A stretch of DNA of 64,000 nt from DP-19 sp036496285 (GCA_036496285.1 DASXLI010000077.1:5265-69264); one strand, 5' to 3'; counted from the first letter of the stretch, positions 35,238 to 44,839 are shown. Program-made: numbers and translations. The notes: generated from the letters alone by a model not told the origin.

Positions 35238-36679
35238 TCCACGTGCGCCGCGCGCGCGCCGCCGAGCGCGCGCCGTGCGAGCGCCCAGTCCTCGGGCCCG
35301 ACCGCTCCGACAGCGACGCTCACCGCGAGGAACGCGAGGCCGCCGACGGCACCCATGGCGAGCGGCGGCACCGGCAGCCAGCGGCCCGCGACGAGCAGGC
35401 CGAGCGCGACCGCGGCGGGACGCACGAGGGGCCGCACGCACGCGACGACGTCGCCGCGCGTCGCCGGCTGGGCCATCAGCAGCGCCTGCGACAGGACGTT
35501 CGCGGCCAGCGACACCGCCGCCGCGCCGACGAAACCGAGCATCGGCACGAGCACGACCGACAGGCCGATCGTGAGGATCGAGGTGGCGAGGTTCACGGTC
35601 AGCAGGAGCCGCTCGAGCCCGCGCGCGATCAGCAGATTGGTGAACACGGCGCCGGTCGCTGAGAGCAGTGCCAGCCAGATCGAGATGCGCAGCGCCGGCG
35701 TCGCCGGCACGTAGGCCGCGCCGAACAAGATGCCCACCAGCGCCGGCGCGGCGAGCGACACGGCGACGATCACGGTGAGAGCGAGCACGCCGAGCAGGCG
35801 TGCCACGCGGACGCTCAGGTCGCGCTGCGCGTGCCGCGCGTCGACGTCGTAGGCGGAGAGCACCGGCAGGAGAACGAGCATGAGCGACTCCGGCAGGAGC
35901 GCGAACGCCTCCGCGAGACGCGAGCCCGCCGCGAGGTAGCCGCTCTCCACCGCGCCCGCGAAGCGCAGCACGACGAGCTGGCCGACCCGCAGCGTGATCG
36001 TCAGCAGGACGCCGTTCAGGGCGAGCGCCCAGCCGGAGCCGGCGAGCGCCGCCGCCGTGCTGCCGTCCCAGCGTGGCCGCGCCGTCACCTGACGTCGCAC
36101 CAGAAGAAACGCTGCCGTCGAGGCCGCGAGCTGTCCGAGGCTCCAGGCCGCGACCGCCCCGGCGAGGCCGAGCCCGAGCCCGCGCGTCACGCCGAGGGCG
36201 AGAGCGAAGGTCGCGATGTTGGCGAGCGCGATGAGACAGAGCCGGTCGAGCCGGTGCTGGGCGCGGAACACCGCGCGCAGCCCGAGCGCGCTCCCTCCCA
36301 CGATGCCCGCCGCCGCGAGCACGATCGGCGCGCCGCCCACGGTCGGCAGGAGACGCGCCCCCGCCGCGACCACCGCGACCGCGCCGAGCACCGTGCAGAG
36401 CAGGCGGAGCGCCAGCGCGCCGTCGACGAGCACCTCGCGCTCGGCGTCCGGCCGCTGCGACAGGAGCCGCACCAGCACGGGCTCCTGGCCGAGCTCCGCG
36501 CCGAGCTGGACGAAGGCGAGCAGCGCCATCAGCGCGGCGTAGCGTCCGAAGTCCTCGGCGCCGAGCGTGCGGGCGATCACCAGGAGCAGGACCATCGCGC
36601 CGCCCTTCTCGAGCGCGGTCGCGAGGAGCGCGAAGCCCGTCGCTCGCGCCGTGCGGCGCACGTCGAAGCGTGCGCTCAC
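35234..36679 (-). CDS. Polysaccharide flippase (MVF/Wzx-like)
   Basis: A 481-residue membrane protein with about 12-14 helices of the polysaccharide transport (oligosaccharide flippase) family, beginning with RATGFALLATALEKGGAMVLLL and an ARTLGAEDFGRYAALMAL block typical for Wzx-like exporters. It would flip lipid-linked oligosaccharides across the inner membrane. The GTG start overlaps the stop of the upstream methyltransferase (GTGA), linking the two genes. No polymerase or Wzz gene is adjacent. Confidence 0.88.
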   Translation of the reverse strand: MSARFDVRRTARATGFALLATALEKGGAMVLLLVIARTLGAEDFGRYAALMALLAFVQLGAELGQEPVLVRLLSQRPDAEREVLVDGALALRLLCTVLGAVAVVAAGARLLPTVGGAPIVLAAAGIVGGSALGLRAVFRAQHRLDRLCLIALANIATFALALGVTRGLGLGLAGAVAAWSLGQLAASTAAFLLVRRQVTARPRWDGSTAAALAGSGWALALNGVLLTITLRVGQLVVLRFAGAVESGYLAAGSRLAEAFALLPESLMLVLLPVLSAYDVDARHAQRDLSVRVARLLGVLALTVIVAVSLAAPALVGILFGAAYVPATPALRISIWLALLSATGAVFTNLLIARGLERLLLTVNLATSILTIGLSVVLVPMLGFVGAAAVSLAANVLSQALLMAQPATRGDVVACVRPLVRPAAVALGLLVAGRWLPVPPLAMGAVGGLAFLAVSVAVGAVGPEDWALARRALGGARAAHVD

Positions 36680-37557
36680 TGCTTGATCGCGAGCACGCCG
36701 AGCCGCGCGTTCATGCCGATCGCCGCGCCGGCCGCGAGGATGAGCTCGAGCGGCACGCGCAGGGGCAGCGCGAGGCGATAGCGCCCGAGGTACACCTTGC
36801 CCTGACGGAGCGAGTGGATGCGGAAACCGGCCGCCTCGATGGCGCGCGGCAGGGTCCTCGGCGTGAAGTAGTGCAGGTGCGGGGCGACGTAGAGGCGCAG
36901 CAGCAGCTTGTCCGCCGCCGGGCCGCCGGCCCGCGCATACGCGTCGACGACCGCCGTCAGCAGCGAGCGCTGGTTCGGCACCGCGACGTAGAGCGCCCCG
37001 CCGGGACGCAAGAGCACGTGCGCCCGGCGCAACGTCGCAACCGGATCGATGACGTGCTCCAGCACGTCGAGCATGGTGATCGCGTCGAACTGCCGGCCGT
37101 CGAGGCCGTACTGCTCGAACGGCTGGACGGCGACGCGCACGCCGAACTCGCGCTCGGCCTTCTCCGCGGTGAGCGGGCAGATGTCGACGCCGCTCGGCTG
37201 CCAACCACGCTCGCGCGCGAGATGCATGAAGATGCCGGTGCCGGCGCCGACGTCGAGCAGGGTGCCCGGCGCGCCGAGCGCGGCCTCGAGCTCGCCGAGA
37301 TGCGCGCGCATGCCCCGGATCACCGGGTCCTCGATGAAATCGCGGTGGCAGTTCTTGAAGAAGTCGCGTACCTCGGGATACGCGGTCTCGTCGGTGTAGC
37401 CGAGCGTCTCGATCGCCACCTTCTCCTGCAGCGTCGGGAAGGGATCGGCGCGGATGAGGCCGCAGCTGGCACAGCGCAGCACCCGCCGCCAACGCATGTC
37501 GTGCATCAGGCGGTACCGCGTCGCGCCGCAGAGCGCGCAAGGAAGGCTCGACAGCAT
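36676..37557 (-). CDS. SAM methyltransferase with N-terminal zinc ribbon
   Basis: A 293-residue class I methyltransferase. Two CxxC pairs (CALCG at about 7-11 and CASCG at about 29-33) form a zinc ribbon, followed by the Rossmann SAM site LLDVGAGTGIFMHLA and the motif ITMLDVLEHVIDP. A C-terminal hydrophobic part (about 255-280) may bind the membrane. Such proteins often methylate glycan or lipid sugars. The ATG is the best start but has no clear binding site; an upstream ATG would add 33 residues with little likeness to the family. Its stop overlaps the flippase start. Confidence 0.85.
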   Translation of the reverse strand: MLSSLPCALCGATRYRLMHDMRWRRVLRCASCGLIRADPFPTLQEKVAIETLGYTDETAYPEVRDFFKNCHRDFIEDPVIRGMRAHLGELEAALGAPGTLLDVGAGTGIFMHLARERGWQPSGVDICPLTAEKAEREFGVRVAVQPFEQYGLDGRQFDAITMLDVLEHVIDPVATLRRAHVLLRPGGALYVAVPNQRSLLTAVVDAYARAGGPAADKLLLRLYVAPHLHYFTPRTLPRAIEAAGFRIHSLRQGKVYLGRYRLALPLRVPLELILAAGAAIGMNARLGVLAIKQ

Positions 37558-37631
37558 CGCGTGGGGTTGGTCATTGTCGCCGAAAGCCCGTCCGATGGAA
37601 AGCGTCGCGCGTGGTGCGCTATAGGCCGGAC

Positions 37632-39299
37632 GTGGCGGCCGGAGGCGACGCGGCAACGCGGCGGGAAGCGCAAGCCGGCCGATCCGCGGCGCAGCCCTCG
37701 GGCATCACCCTGGCGCTCGTGGCCACGGTGCTCGGCGCGATCGGCGTCGCCTGGCTCGTAGGGGTGCGCGGCGACTTCCCCCTGAGCGACGACTGGTCGT
37801 ACGCGTTCGCGGTCCGCAGCATGTGCGGGACGGGCCTGCTGCAGATGCTTCCCTGGACGGGCGCGAGCCTCGTCCTGCAGGCCGGCTATGGCGCGGCGCT
37901 CTGCCGCACCTTCGGCTTCTCGTTCGAGGTGCTGCGCCTCTCGACCGTGGTCCTGGCCGCGAGCGGCGCGGGGGCATTCGTCCTGCTGCAGCGGGCGCTC
38001 GGCCTGCGCGGCGGCGCGCTCCTGCTCGGCACCCTGCTGTTCGCCCTGAACCCGCTCTTCGTGAACCTGGCGTTCACTTTCATGACCGACGTGCCGTTCG
38101 TGGTGGCGGCGACGTGGGCGGGCTACGCGTATGCCCTCGGCCTCGGCGAACGCTCCGCCCGACGCGTCTTCCTCGGCTCGCTCGCGGCGAGTGCCGCGTT
38201 CCTGATCCGCCAGCACGGGATCTTCGTCGCGCTCGCCGGCGCCGCTACCGCGCTGCTCGACCGCGAGCGCCCGCTCGGGCCGCGACTGCGCCTCGCGGCG
38301 ACGGCGCTCGTCCTGCCCGCGCTCACGTTCGTCCTCTTCCACCTGTGGCTCTTCGACGTCCAGGGCGTCCCGTCGGGCTACACGAACAAGCTGAGCGAGG
38401 CGCACCGGGTGACCGCCGTCGGGCTGGTGAACTGCGCGTTCCGCGGGCTCGAGTACCTCGGGCTCTTCGTGGCGCCCCTGGCGCTCGCCCTGCCGCTGCG
38501 CGGGCCGCTCCGGCGGGGCGCGCTCGCGGCGACGGCGCTGCTCGCCGCGCTCGCGGGGGCGCTCTACCTGCGCGAGGGCACGCTCATGTTCTCGCTCACC
38601 AACGTGCTCTACGATCTTGGCCTCGGCCCGCTGTCGCTGCGCGACACCCTCTTCCTCGGCGAGCCGCCGACCGTGCACGTCGGGCGCTGGCTGCAGATCC
38701 CGCTCACGGCGGTCGCGGTCGGCGCGGGCGGCGTAATGGCGGCGGCGTGGGCCGCTGCCGTGCTGCGGCCGCGCTCGCCGGGACACGCGTTCGTGGCGCT
38801 CGCCGCGCTCTTCCTCTTCGCCTCCTCGCTGCTGCACACCCGCTACTACTTCGACCGCTACCTGCTCGCGGTCGTGCCGTTCCTGGTCGCAACGCTGGCG
38901 GCGTCGGACCGCCTGCGCCGTCTGCCGCTCGCCGTTGCGCTGGCGTGCGTACTCGGGTGGTACGCGGTCGCCGGCACGCACGACTATCTGGCCTGGAACC
39001 GCGCGCGCTGGGATGCGCTCGACCGCCTCACCATCACCGGCACGCCGGCGACCGCGATCGACGGCGGCATGGAGTTCAACGCCTGGCTGCTCGCGCCGAC
39101 CCTGAACCGCTGGCCGTCGGACGAGGACGTCCGTCCGGGCCAGCCCGACGACCGCCACAGCTGGTGGTGGGTCGTCGACGACCGCTACGTCGTCGCGTTC
39201 CGGCCGCTACGCGGCTACCACGTACGCGAGGAGCTGCCATTCACCCGCTGGCTCGTGCCCGCCTTCGATCGGCTCTTCCTGCTCGAGCGCGACCGCTAG
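37632..39299 (+). CDS. GT-C-like membrane glycosyltransferase (ArnT/GT39-type)
   Basis: A 555-residue protein with 11-13 membrane helices. The first periplasmic loop carries FPLSDDWSYAFAVRSM, the acidic motif of GT-C enzymes that transfer sugars from polyprenyl-phosphate donors. It is in the ArnT-like group by layout. The start is uncertain: GTG at 37632 lies six bases after TATAGG and would be leaderless; GTG at 37611 adds seven residues and has GGAAAG 11 bases upstream. It converges with the next methyltransferase after 19 bases. Confidence 0.8.
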   Translation: MAAGGDAATRREAQAGRSAAQPSGITLALVATVLGAIGVAWLVGVRGDFPLSDDWSYAFAVRSMCGTGLLQMLPWTGASLVLQAGYGAALCRTFGFSFEVLRLSTVVLAASGAGAFVLLQRALGLRGGALLLGTLLFALNPLFVNLAFTFMTDVPFVVAATWAGYAYALGLGERSARRVFLGSLAASAAFLIRQHGIFVALAGAATALLDRERPLGPRLRLAATALVLPALTFVLFHLWLFDVQGVPSGYTNKLSEAHRVTAVGLVNCAFRGLEYLGLFVAPLALALPLRGPLRRGALAATALLAALAGALYLREGTLMFSLTNVLYDLGLGPLSLRDTLFLGEPPTVHVGRWLQIPLTAVAVGAGGVMAAAWAAAVLRPRSPGHAFVALAALFLFASSLLHTRYYFDRYLLAVVPFLVATLAASDRLRRLPLAVALACVLGWYAVAGTHDYLAWNRARWDALDRLTITGTPATAIDGGMEFNAWLLAPTLNRWPSDEDVRPGQPDDRHSWWWVVDDRYVVAFRPLRGYHVREELPFTRWLVPAFDRLFLLERDR

Positions 39300-39318
39300 G
39301 CGAGCGCGCGCAACGGCG

Positions 39319-40116
39319 CTATGGCCGACAGAACGCCACGAGGTCGAGCGCATCGGGCCGCGACGCCTCGGCGACGGTGAAATCGTCCGGCACGATGCGG
39401 GCCGCCTCGTGCACCGCGCTCACCACCCGGCGCCGGACGACCGCCGCCAGGTTCGCGAACGCGAAATAGACGAGACGCTCCGGCAGCAGATGACGCAGGC
39501 CGAGCGGGTCGAGCCGCAAGAGGCGCTGCACCTGCCGCCCGCGCTCGGCGTCGAACGCGCGCACCCGCTCGTTGCCGAGCATGCTGCACATCCGCACCTC
39601 GCCGAAGATCGGCTGCAGCAACTCCAGCAGCTCGTCTGCGGTGTACTCGCGCAGGTGGACCGGATTTTCCGAGACGCTGGTGAGACGATTCGGCGTCGTC
39701 AGCATGAGCTGCCCGGTCGGTGCGACCACCTCGCGGATGGCGCGCAGGAAGCGCACCGGATCGGGCAGGTGCTCGATCACCTGGAAGTTGGTGACGAGGT
39801 CGAAGCGCCGCCCGAGGCGGGCCACGTCGTGCACGTCGAGTTGGCGGAACTCGAGGCCGGGGCGTCCGTACGCGGCAGTGGCGGTGGCGACGGGCTCGGC
39901 CGCGTAGTCGATGCCGAGCACCGAGCGCGCCCCCTCCGCGAGCAGCACGGTGCCGAAGCCCTCGCCGCAGCCGGCGTCGAGCACGTCGCGGCCCTGAACG
40001 AGCGTGCGCGCGTGGCGGTACGCCGCGAGGTGCCGGGCCTCGTCGTAGACGAACTCCGCGCCCCGCCCGGGGCGCTCGGCGCTCAGCTTGCGCCTGCCAG
40101 ACGCGCCGGCGCTCAC
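39319..40116 (-). CDS. Class I SAM methyltransferase
   Basis: A 265-residue methyltransferase: SAM site DVLDAGCGEGFGTVLLAEG (about 44-62), acidic loop GIDYAAEPV, and LVTNFQVIEHLPDP near residue 105, with the TPNRLT block. It resembles UbiG/Methyltransf_11-type enzymes found in glycan clusters. The GTG start overlaps the stop of the GT4 gene (GTGA), so the pair is coupled and its target is probably a sugar or lipid intermediate handled by that GT4. Confidence 0.85.
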   Translation of the reverse strand: MSAGASGRRKLSAERPGRGAEFVYDEARHLAAYRHARTLVQGRDVLDAGCGEGFGTVLLAEGARSVLGIDYAAEPVATATAAYGRPGLEFRQLDVHDVARLGRRFDLVTNFQVIEHLPDPVRFLRAIREVVAPTGQLMLTTPNRLTSVSENPVHLREYTADELLELLQPIFGEVRMCSMLGNERVRAFDAERGRQVQRLLRLDPLGLRHLLPERLVYFAFANLAAVVRRRVVSAVHEAARIVPDDFTVAEASRPDALDLVAFCRP

Positions 40117-41264
40117 GTCGCCGCCGCCCGGGCCGGCATTCTGTCGCCCACCGCCATGTGGGCGATCACCTGCTCCATCTGATCGGTGACCGTGTCCCAG
40201 CGGAAGCGCGCCGACCAGGCGAGGGCGCCGGCGCGCAGCCGCCGCCAGGTCGCGTCGTCACCGAGGATGCGCACGATGGCGGCGGCCGTCGCCTCGACGT
40301 CCGCGAACGGCACGAGGAGCCCGCTCCGGTCGTGCAGCACCGCATCCCGCAGGCCGGGCACGTCGCTCGCGACGACCGGCGTGCCGCAGGCATTGGCTTC
40401 CAACACGGTGAGCCCCCACCCTTCCTTCTCGGACGGGTTCACGAACACCCGGGCGCCGCGATACAGCGCCACCTTCTCGTCCTCCTCGACGAAGCCACGG
40501 AACTCGACGGCATCGCCGAGCCCGAGCGCCTGGACACGCCCCTGGAGATCCGCAACGGCGTCGCCGCGTCCGACGATGACGAGCCGCGCGTCGGGCACGG
40601 CGGCGCGGATGCGCGGCATCGCGTCCACCACTACGTCGATGCGCTTGTAGCGCTCGGTGCGCCCGAGCGAGAGGATCATCGGCCCCGGCTCGGATCCGTC
40701 GGAGTGGTAGCGGGACGGGTCGAGGCCGTTCGTGATGATCGTGATCGTCGGCGCCGCGACGCCGCGCACCACGAGGTCGTCGCGCGTGCTCGGCGACACC
40801 GCGATCATCGGCACGCCGCGGTAGACGCGCGGGATGCCGAGCTCGGACAGATAGGTCACCGCGGCGATCGGGGCGCTCACCTGGCGGAACGCCGTCGTGC
40901 CGAAGAGGTGGTGCACGACGGCGAGCACGGGGAACGGCGAGTAGAGCGGCCCGTAGAACGGTAGCTTGCAGAGGTTCTCGATCAGGATCGCCGGGCCGGC
41001 CGTGGCCTGCGCCAGCCGGCGGTACAAGAGCGGGCCCCGCAGGTAGAAGGTGAAGCGGTCGCCGACCCGGTGGATGGTGATGCCGCGCTCGATGCCCTGC
41101 GCTGGCGCGCCGGGGTAGCCCGCGCAGATCAGCACCACCGGGTAGCCGCGCTCGGCGAGACGGCCGAAGATCTCGAACAGGTGCACCTCGGCGCCACCGG
41201 CACGCGGGTTCTGGAGGTCGCGCTCGTTGAGCACGAAGAGCGTCGGACGGACGCCGGCGCTCAC
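40113..41264 (-). CDS. Glycosyltransferase family 4
   Basis: A 383-residue retaining GT-B enzyme. The N-terminal domain has NPRAGGAEVHLFEIFGRLA. The C-terminal nucleotide-sugar domain has LSLGRTERYKRIDVVVDAM near residue 205 and the E-x7-E type motif EGWGLTVLEANACGTPVVA near 290. It adds a sugar to a growing lipid-linked glycan in the cytoplasm. The GTG start overlaps the stop of the DPM-like gene. The neighbouring DPM-like, GT2 and methyltransferase genes on the same strand form a four-gene unit. Confidence 0.93.
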   Translation of the reverse strand: MSAGVRPTLFVLNERDLQNPRAGGAEVHLFEIFGRLAERGYPVVLICAGYPGAPAQGIERGITIHRVGDRFTFYLRGPLLYRRLAQATAGPAILIENLCKLPFYGPLYSPFPVLAVVHHLFGTTAFRQVSAPIAAVTYLSELGIPRVYRGVPMIAVSPSTRDDLVVRGVAAPTITIITNGLDPSRYHSDGSEPGPMILSLGRTERYKRIDVVVDAMPRIRAAVPDARLVIVGRGDAVADLQGRVQALGLGDAVEFRGFVEEDEKVALYRGARVFVNPSEKEGWGLTVLEANACGTPVVASDVPGLRDAVLHDRSGLLVPFADVEATAAAIVRILGDDATWRRLRAGALAWSARFRWDTVTDQMEQVIAHMAVGDRMPARAAAT

Positions 41265-41977
41265 AATCGGCCGCGCAACGCCTGCCACCGCAGCCACCAC
41301 ACCATCCAGAGCGCCTCGATGCTGATCCGCTTCGACATCTTGGAGTCGCCGACCGTGCGATCCATGAAGATGATCGGCACCTCGCGGATGCGCATGCCCT
41401 TCCGCCACAGGCGGTAGGTCATCTCGATCTGGAAGGCATAGCCGTTGGAGCGTACCGAGGACAGGTCGATCGCCTGTAGCGCCTCGCGCCGCCAGCACTT
41501 GAACCCGCCGGTCGTGTCGCGCACCGGCAGATTGGTGATCGCGCGGATGTAGGAGTTGCCGAAGTAGCTGAGGAGGAGCCGTTCGATCGGCCAGTTCACC
41601 ACCGTGATGCCGTTCAGGTAGCGCGAGCCGAGCACGACGTCGGCGTCGGCGGCGTAGGCAAAGAACTCGGGCAGCGCGCCGGGCGGATGCGAGAAGTCGG
41701 CGTCCATCTGCACGATGAGGTTCGCGCCCATGTCGAGCGCCTGTTGGAACCCCGCCTTGTAGGCGGGTCCGATGCCCTCGCGCTGCCGGCGGTGCAGCAG
41801 ATGGATGCGCGCCATCTGCTTCTGCATCTCCCCGACCACGCCGCTGGTGCCGTCGGGCGAGTCGTCGTCGACGACGAGCACCTCGATCTCGGGGTCCTGC
41901 GCCAGCACCTGCGGTACGATGCGGGTGATGTTGTCACGTTCGTTGAACGTGGGGATGACGACGATCTTGCTGGCCAT
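41261..41977 (-). CDS. Polyprenol-phosphate mannose synthase-like GT2
   Basis: A 238-residue GT2 enzyme of the dolichol-phosphate mannosyltransferase type: IPTFNERDNI, VVDDDSPDGT near residue 38, QMDADFSHPP near 92, and GFKCWRREAL near 162. It lacks C-terminal membrane helices, like the catalytic-only DPM1 subgroup. It would make polyprenyl-phosphate mannose or a similar donor for the GT-C-like enzymes in this window. It is coupled by overlap to the GT4 gene. Confidence 0.88.
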   Translation of the reverse strand: MASKIVVIPTFNERDNITRIVPQVLAQDPEIEVLVVDDDSPDGTSGVVGEMQKQMARIHLLHRRQREGIGPAYKAGFQQALDMGANLIVQMDADFSHPPGALPEFFAYAADADVVLGSRYLNGITVVNWPIERLLLSYFGNSYIRAITNLPVRDTTGGFKCWRREALQAIDLSSVRSNGYAFQIEMTYRLWRKGMRIREVPIIFMDRTVGDSKMSKRISIEALWMVWWLRWQALRGRL

Positions 41978-41981
41978 GGCG

Positions 41982-42911
41982 TCAGCGCAGCCCGAGCGCT
42001 TCGTAGGGCGGCTCGCGATCGCGCAGGCCGTCGAGCCAGCCGCGCACCTTCAGCACGACGCCGCCGGCCTCGCCGGTCACGAGCCGGCGCAGGAAGACGA
42101 ACGGCAGCGTCAGGACGATGCTCGCCCAGAGCTTCAGATGCTGCGCCGGGCGGGCATGCTTGCGCGCGAAGAGCACGGTGCTGCGCGCGCTGAGATACTT
42201 CCGTGGGCTCGTGTAAGCCGGGCCGCCGAGCGTACGGTTGCCGCGATGGCGCACCACCGAGCCGGGCGCGAAGAGCACGTGCCAGCCCTTCTCGTGTGCC
42301 GTCGTGCACCAGTCGACGTCCTCGTGGTAGGCGAAGAAGCGCTCGTCGAAGAGGCCGACGTCGCGCAGCGCCGCGCACGAGAGCAGCAGCGCGCAGCCGG
42401 GCACCCATTCGACCTCGCGCGGCTCGTCGTACTGGCCGTCATCGCGCTCGCCCCAGCCGGCGAGGCCGATCAGGCTCTGCCGGTAGTTGACGACGCCGTA
42501 GGTCATCCACAGCCGTCGCGGGTCGTCGAACGAGACGACCTTGGCACCGACCGCGGCGACGCGCTCGCCTCCCGCCAGCGCGAGCGCGGGCCCGAGCCAG
42601 CCGGGCTCGACGACCGTGTCGTTGTTCAGCACGTAGGCGAACCGGTAGCCGTGCTCGAGGGCGTACCGCAGCCCGACGTTGTTGCCGCCCGCGTAGCCGA
42701 GATTGGTCGGAAGCTCGACGCAGCGAACGGTCGGATACGCGTCACGCACAGCGGGCGCGACCGATTGTCGCGAGCCGTTGTCGATGACGAGGACGTCGAA
42801 CGGAGCCGGCGCCGCAGCCATCAAGCTGTCGAGACATGCCCGTGTGTCGTCCGCCCCATTCCAATTGAGGACGATGACGAGAACCTCGTTGGGGGCCGCG
42901 AGATTCGCCAT
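41982..42911 (-). CDS. Glycosyltransferase family 2 (WbbL/rhamnosyltransferase-like)
   Basis: A 309-residue inverting GT2. VIVLNWNGADDTRACLDSL opens the fold; VIDNGSRQ, NLGYAGGNNVGL and YVLNNDTVVEPG carry the nucleotide and metal sites. GFDER-like DVGLFDERFFAYHEDVDW near residue 190 is typical of rhamnosyl- and related transferases. The tail has a hydrophobic amphipathic region. It is the first gene of the minus-strand unit ending with the methyltransferase at 39.3 kb, four bases before the DPM-like gene. Confidence 0.9.
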   Translation of the reverse strand: MANLAAPNEVLVIVLNWNGADDTRACLDSLMAAAPAPFDVLVIDNGSRQSVAPAVRDAYPTVRCVELPTNLGYAGGNNVGLRYALEHGYRFAYVLNNDTVVEPGWLGPALALAGGERVAAVGAKVVSFDDPRRLWMTYGVVNYRQSLIGLAGWGERDDGQYDEPREVEWVPGCALLLSCAALRDVGLFDERFFAYHEDVDWCTTAHEKGWHVLFAPGSVVRHRGNRTLGGPAYTSPRKYLSARSTVLFARKHARPAQHLKLWASIVLTLPFVFLRRLVTGEAGGVVLKVRGWLDGLRDREPPYEALGLR

Positions 42912-43051
42912 GCACGCTCATGACTTCAGCCGAGCCGGTTCGAGATTGCAAGGGCAAATGTCAGGGCGAAGAGAATGCGTATTGACGCAGGAGCGTCCCC
43001 CATGGAGAGCTGCCTATGGCGGGTGCGAGCCGCACCACGGGGAACCGCACG

Positions 43052-43079
43052 TTGACCACCCGACCGCTCACGACATAGG
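43052..43079 (+). promoter_or_regulatory. Candidate promoter of the methyltransferase-GT2 pair
   Basis: TTGACC (5/6) and CATAGG with a 16-base spacer, ending 12 bases before the ATG at 43092. The -35 is good; the -10 is weak. Confidence 0.4.
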
Positions 43080-43091
43080 ACATCGCGGCGC

Positions 43092-43832
43092 ATGGATCAG
43101 GAATTCTACCGGGAGTATGCCGAGATCGAGGACACGCACTGGTGGTTCCGTGGCCGGCGCGCGATCTTCGACCGGGTGCTCCGGCCGTTCGAGCACCGCC
43201 GGAGCGCCCGCATCCTCGACATCGGCTTCGGCACCGGCGCCATGCTGACCTTCCTCTCGCGCTACGGCGAGGTGATCGGCATGGACATGTCGGCCGACGC
43301 GATCCGCTTCGCCCGCACGCGCTGCGACCGGCCCATGCTCCTCGGCGACATCACCGCGGTACCGCTCCGCACCCAGTCGGTCGATCTGGTCACCGCGTTC
43401 GACATCGTCGAGCACGTCGACGACGACGGCGCCGCCCTGGCCGAGCTGGCGCGTGTCTGCAAGCCGGGCGGCCACACGCTGCTCACCGTCCCGGCCTTCC
43501 AGTTCCTCTGGGGCAACCAGGACGTCGTGAGCCATCACAAGCGGCGCTACACGCTGCCGCAGCTCCGCGCCCGGGTGGAGGCGGCGGGATTCCGGGTCGT
43601 GACGCTGAGCTACTTCAACGCGCTGCTGTTCCCGATCGTCGCGGCGGTGCGCGTCGGCCGGCGGCTACGCGGCGGCACGCCCGAGGTGGTGAAGTCCGAC
43701 TTCACGATGACGAAGCCGGGGCTGGTGAACGACGCGCTGACGCGGCTCTTCGCCGCCGAGCGCGCCGTGATCTCGCGCGTGCGGCTGCCGGTCGGCGTGT
43801 CGTTGCTCTGCCTTGCCGAGCGCGTGCGCTGA
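43092..43832 (+). CDS. Class I SAM methyltransferase
   Basis: A 246-residue methyltransferase with ILDIGFGTGAMLTFLSRYGE (about 38-57) as SAM site, GMDMSADAIRFAR, and TAFDIVEHVDDDGAAL near residue 102. The N-terminal EYAEIEDTHWWFRGRRAIF is a signature of a glycan-cluster methyltransferase group. It precedes the GtrB-like GT2 by 17 bases and is likely co-transcribed, pointing to a modified sugar or lipid carrier as substrate. Confidence 0.87.
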   Translation: MDQEFYREYAEIEDTHWWFRGRRAIFDRVLRPFEHRRSARILDIGFGTGAMLTFLSRYGEVIGMDMSADAIRFARTRCDRPMLLGDITAVPLRTQSVDLVTAFDIVEHVDDDGAALAELARVCKPGGHTLLTVPAFQFLWGNQDVVSHHKRRYTLPQLRARVEAAGFRVVTLSYFNALLFPIVAAVRVGRRLRGGTPEVVKSDFTMTKPGLVNDALTRLFAAERAVISRVRLPVGVSLLCLAERVR

Positions 43833-43849
43833 GCGCACGGCCGAGCACC

Positions 43850-44839
43850 ATGCCCGAGCTCTCCGTCGTCGTCCCGGTCTTCAACGAGGCCGAGGTCCTG
43901 CCGGAAACGCTGCGCCGGCTGAAGGCGGCGGTCGCCGCGTGCGCGCCGGACCACGAGATCCTCTACGTCGACGACGGCTCGCACGACGAGTCGCCGACGA
44001 TCCTTCTCGCGGCGGCGACGCAGGACCCGCGCGTGCGCGTGTTGCGCTTCAGTCGCAACTTCGGCCATCAGGCTGCGGTCACGGCGGGCATCGAGCATGC
44101 CCGGGGCGACGCGATCGTCGTCATCGACGCCGATCTGCAGGATCCTCCCGAGGTCATCGCCGACCTCGTGGCGCAATGGCGCGCCGGCTACGAAGTCGTC
44201 TCCGCGGTGCGCACCGTACGCGAGGGCGAGAGCCCGGTGCGGCTCTTCCTGATCCGTCTCTTCTACCGCGTCATGCAGCGCATCTCCTCCATCGACCTGA
44301 CGCCCGACGTCGGCGATTTTCGCTTGATCGACCGCAAGGTGGCGGACGCGCTGAATCGCCTGCCGGAGCGCAACCGCTACGTGCGCGGCCTCATTCGCTG
44401 GCTCGGCTTCCGCCACTGCGAGGTCGGCTACCGGCGCGCGGGACGCTTCGCCGGCGAGACGAAGTATCCGTACACCAAGCTCCTGCGCCTGGCGCTCGAC
44501 GGCATCACCTCGTTCTCGACCTTGCCGCTCAAGCTCGTTGCATACGTCGGCGTGGCGGTGTCGGCGCTGAGCCTCCTCCTCGTGCTCTATGCGCTCTTCG
44601 GACGCTTCATCGAGGGACGGACGCCGGAGGGCTGGACGTCGGTGTTCGTCTCGCTCGCGTTCTTCTCCGGCGTGCAGCTCATCGCGACGGGCGTGCTCGG
44701 CATGTATCTGAGCCGCATCTTCGAGGAGGTGAAGGGCCGCCCGGTGTACGTCATCGCCGCCGACACCTCCGCCCCGTCCGTCCACCCGCCAGCTAGCCCG
44801 CCCGCCGGCGGCTCAGCGTACGTAGCCGAGGGCGCGTAG
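43850..44839 (+). CDS. GtrB/ArnC-like polyprenyl-phosphate glycosyltransferase
   Basis: A 329-residue GT2 with two C-terminal membrane helices (about residues 225-250 and 265-288). The catalytic domain shows VVPVFNEAEVLPETL, YVDDGSHDES, RNFGHQAAVTAG, VVIDADLQDPPEV and the amphipathic YPYTKLLRLALDGITSFST before the helices. This matches enzymes making undecaprenyl-phosphate glucose or aminoarabinose. It would supply a lipid-linked donor for a GT-C enzyme. It overlaps the convergent sulfatase-like gene by 27 bases. Confidence 0.92.
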   Translation: MPELSVVVPVFNEAEVLPETLRRLKAAVAACAPDHEILYVDDGSHDESPTILLAAATQDPRVRVLRFSRNFGHQAAVTAGIEHARGDAIVVIDADLQDPPEVIADLVAQWRAGYEVVSAVRTVREGESPVRLFLIRLFYRVMQRISSIDLTPDVGDFRLIDRKVADALNRLPERNRYVRGLIRWLGFRHCEVGYRRAGRFAGETKYPYTKLLRLALDGITSFSTLPLKLVAYVGVAVSALSLLLVLYALFGRFIEGRTPEGWTSVFVSLAFFSGVQLIATGVLGMYLSRIFEEVKGRPVYVIAADTSAPSVHPPASPPAGGSAYVAEGA

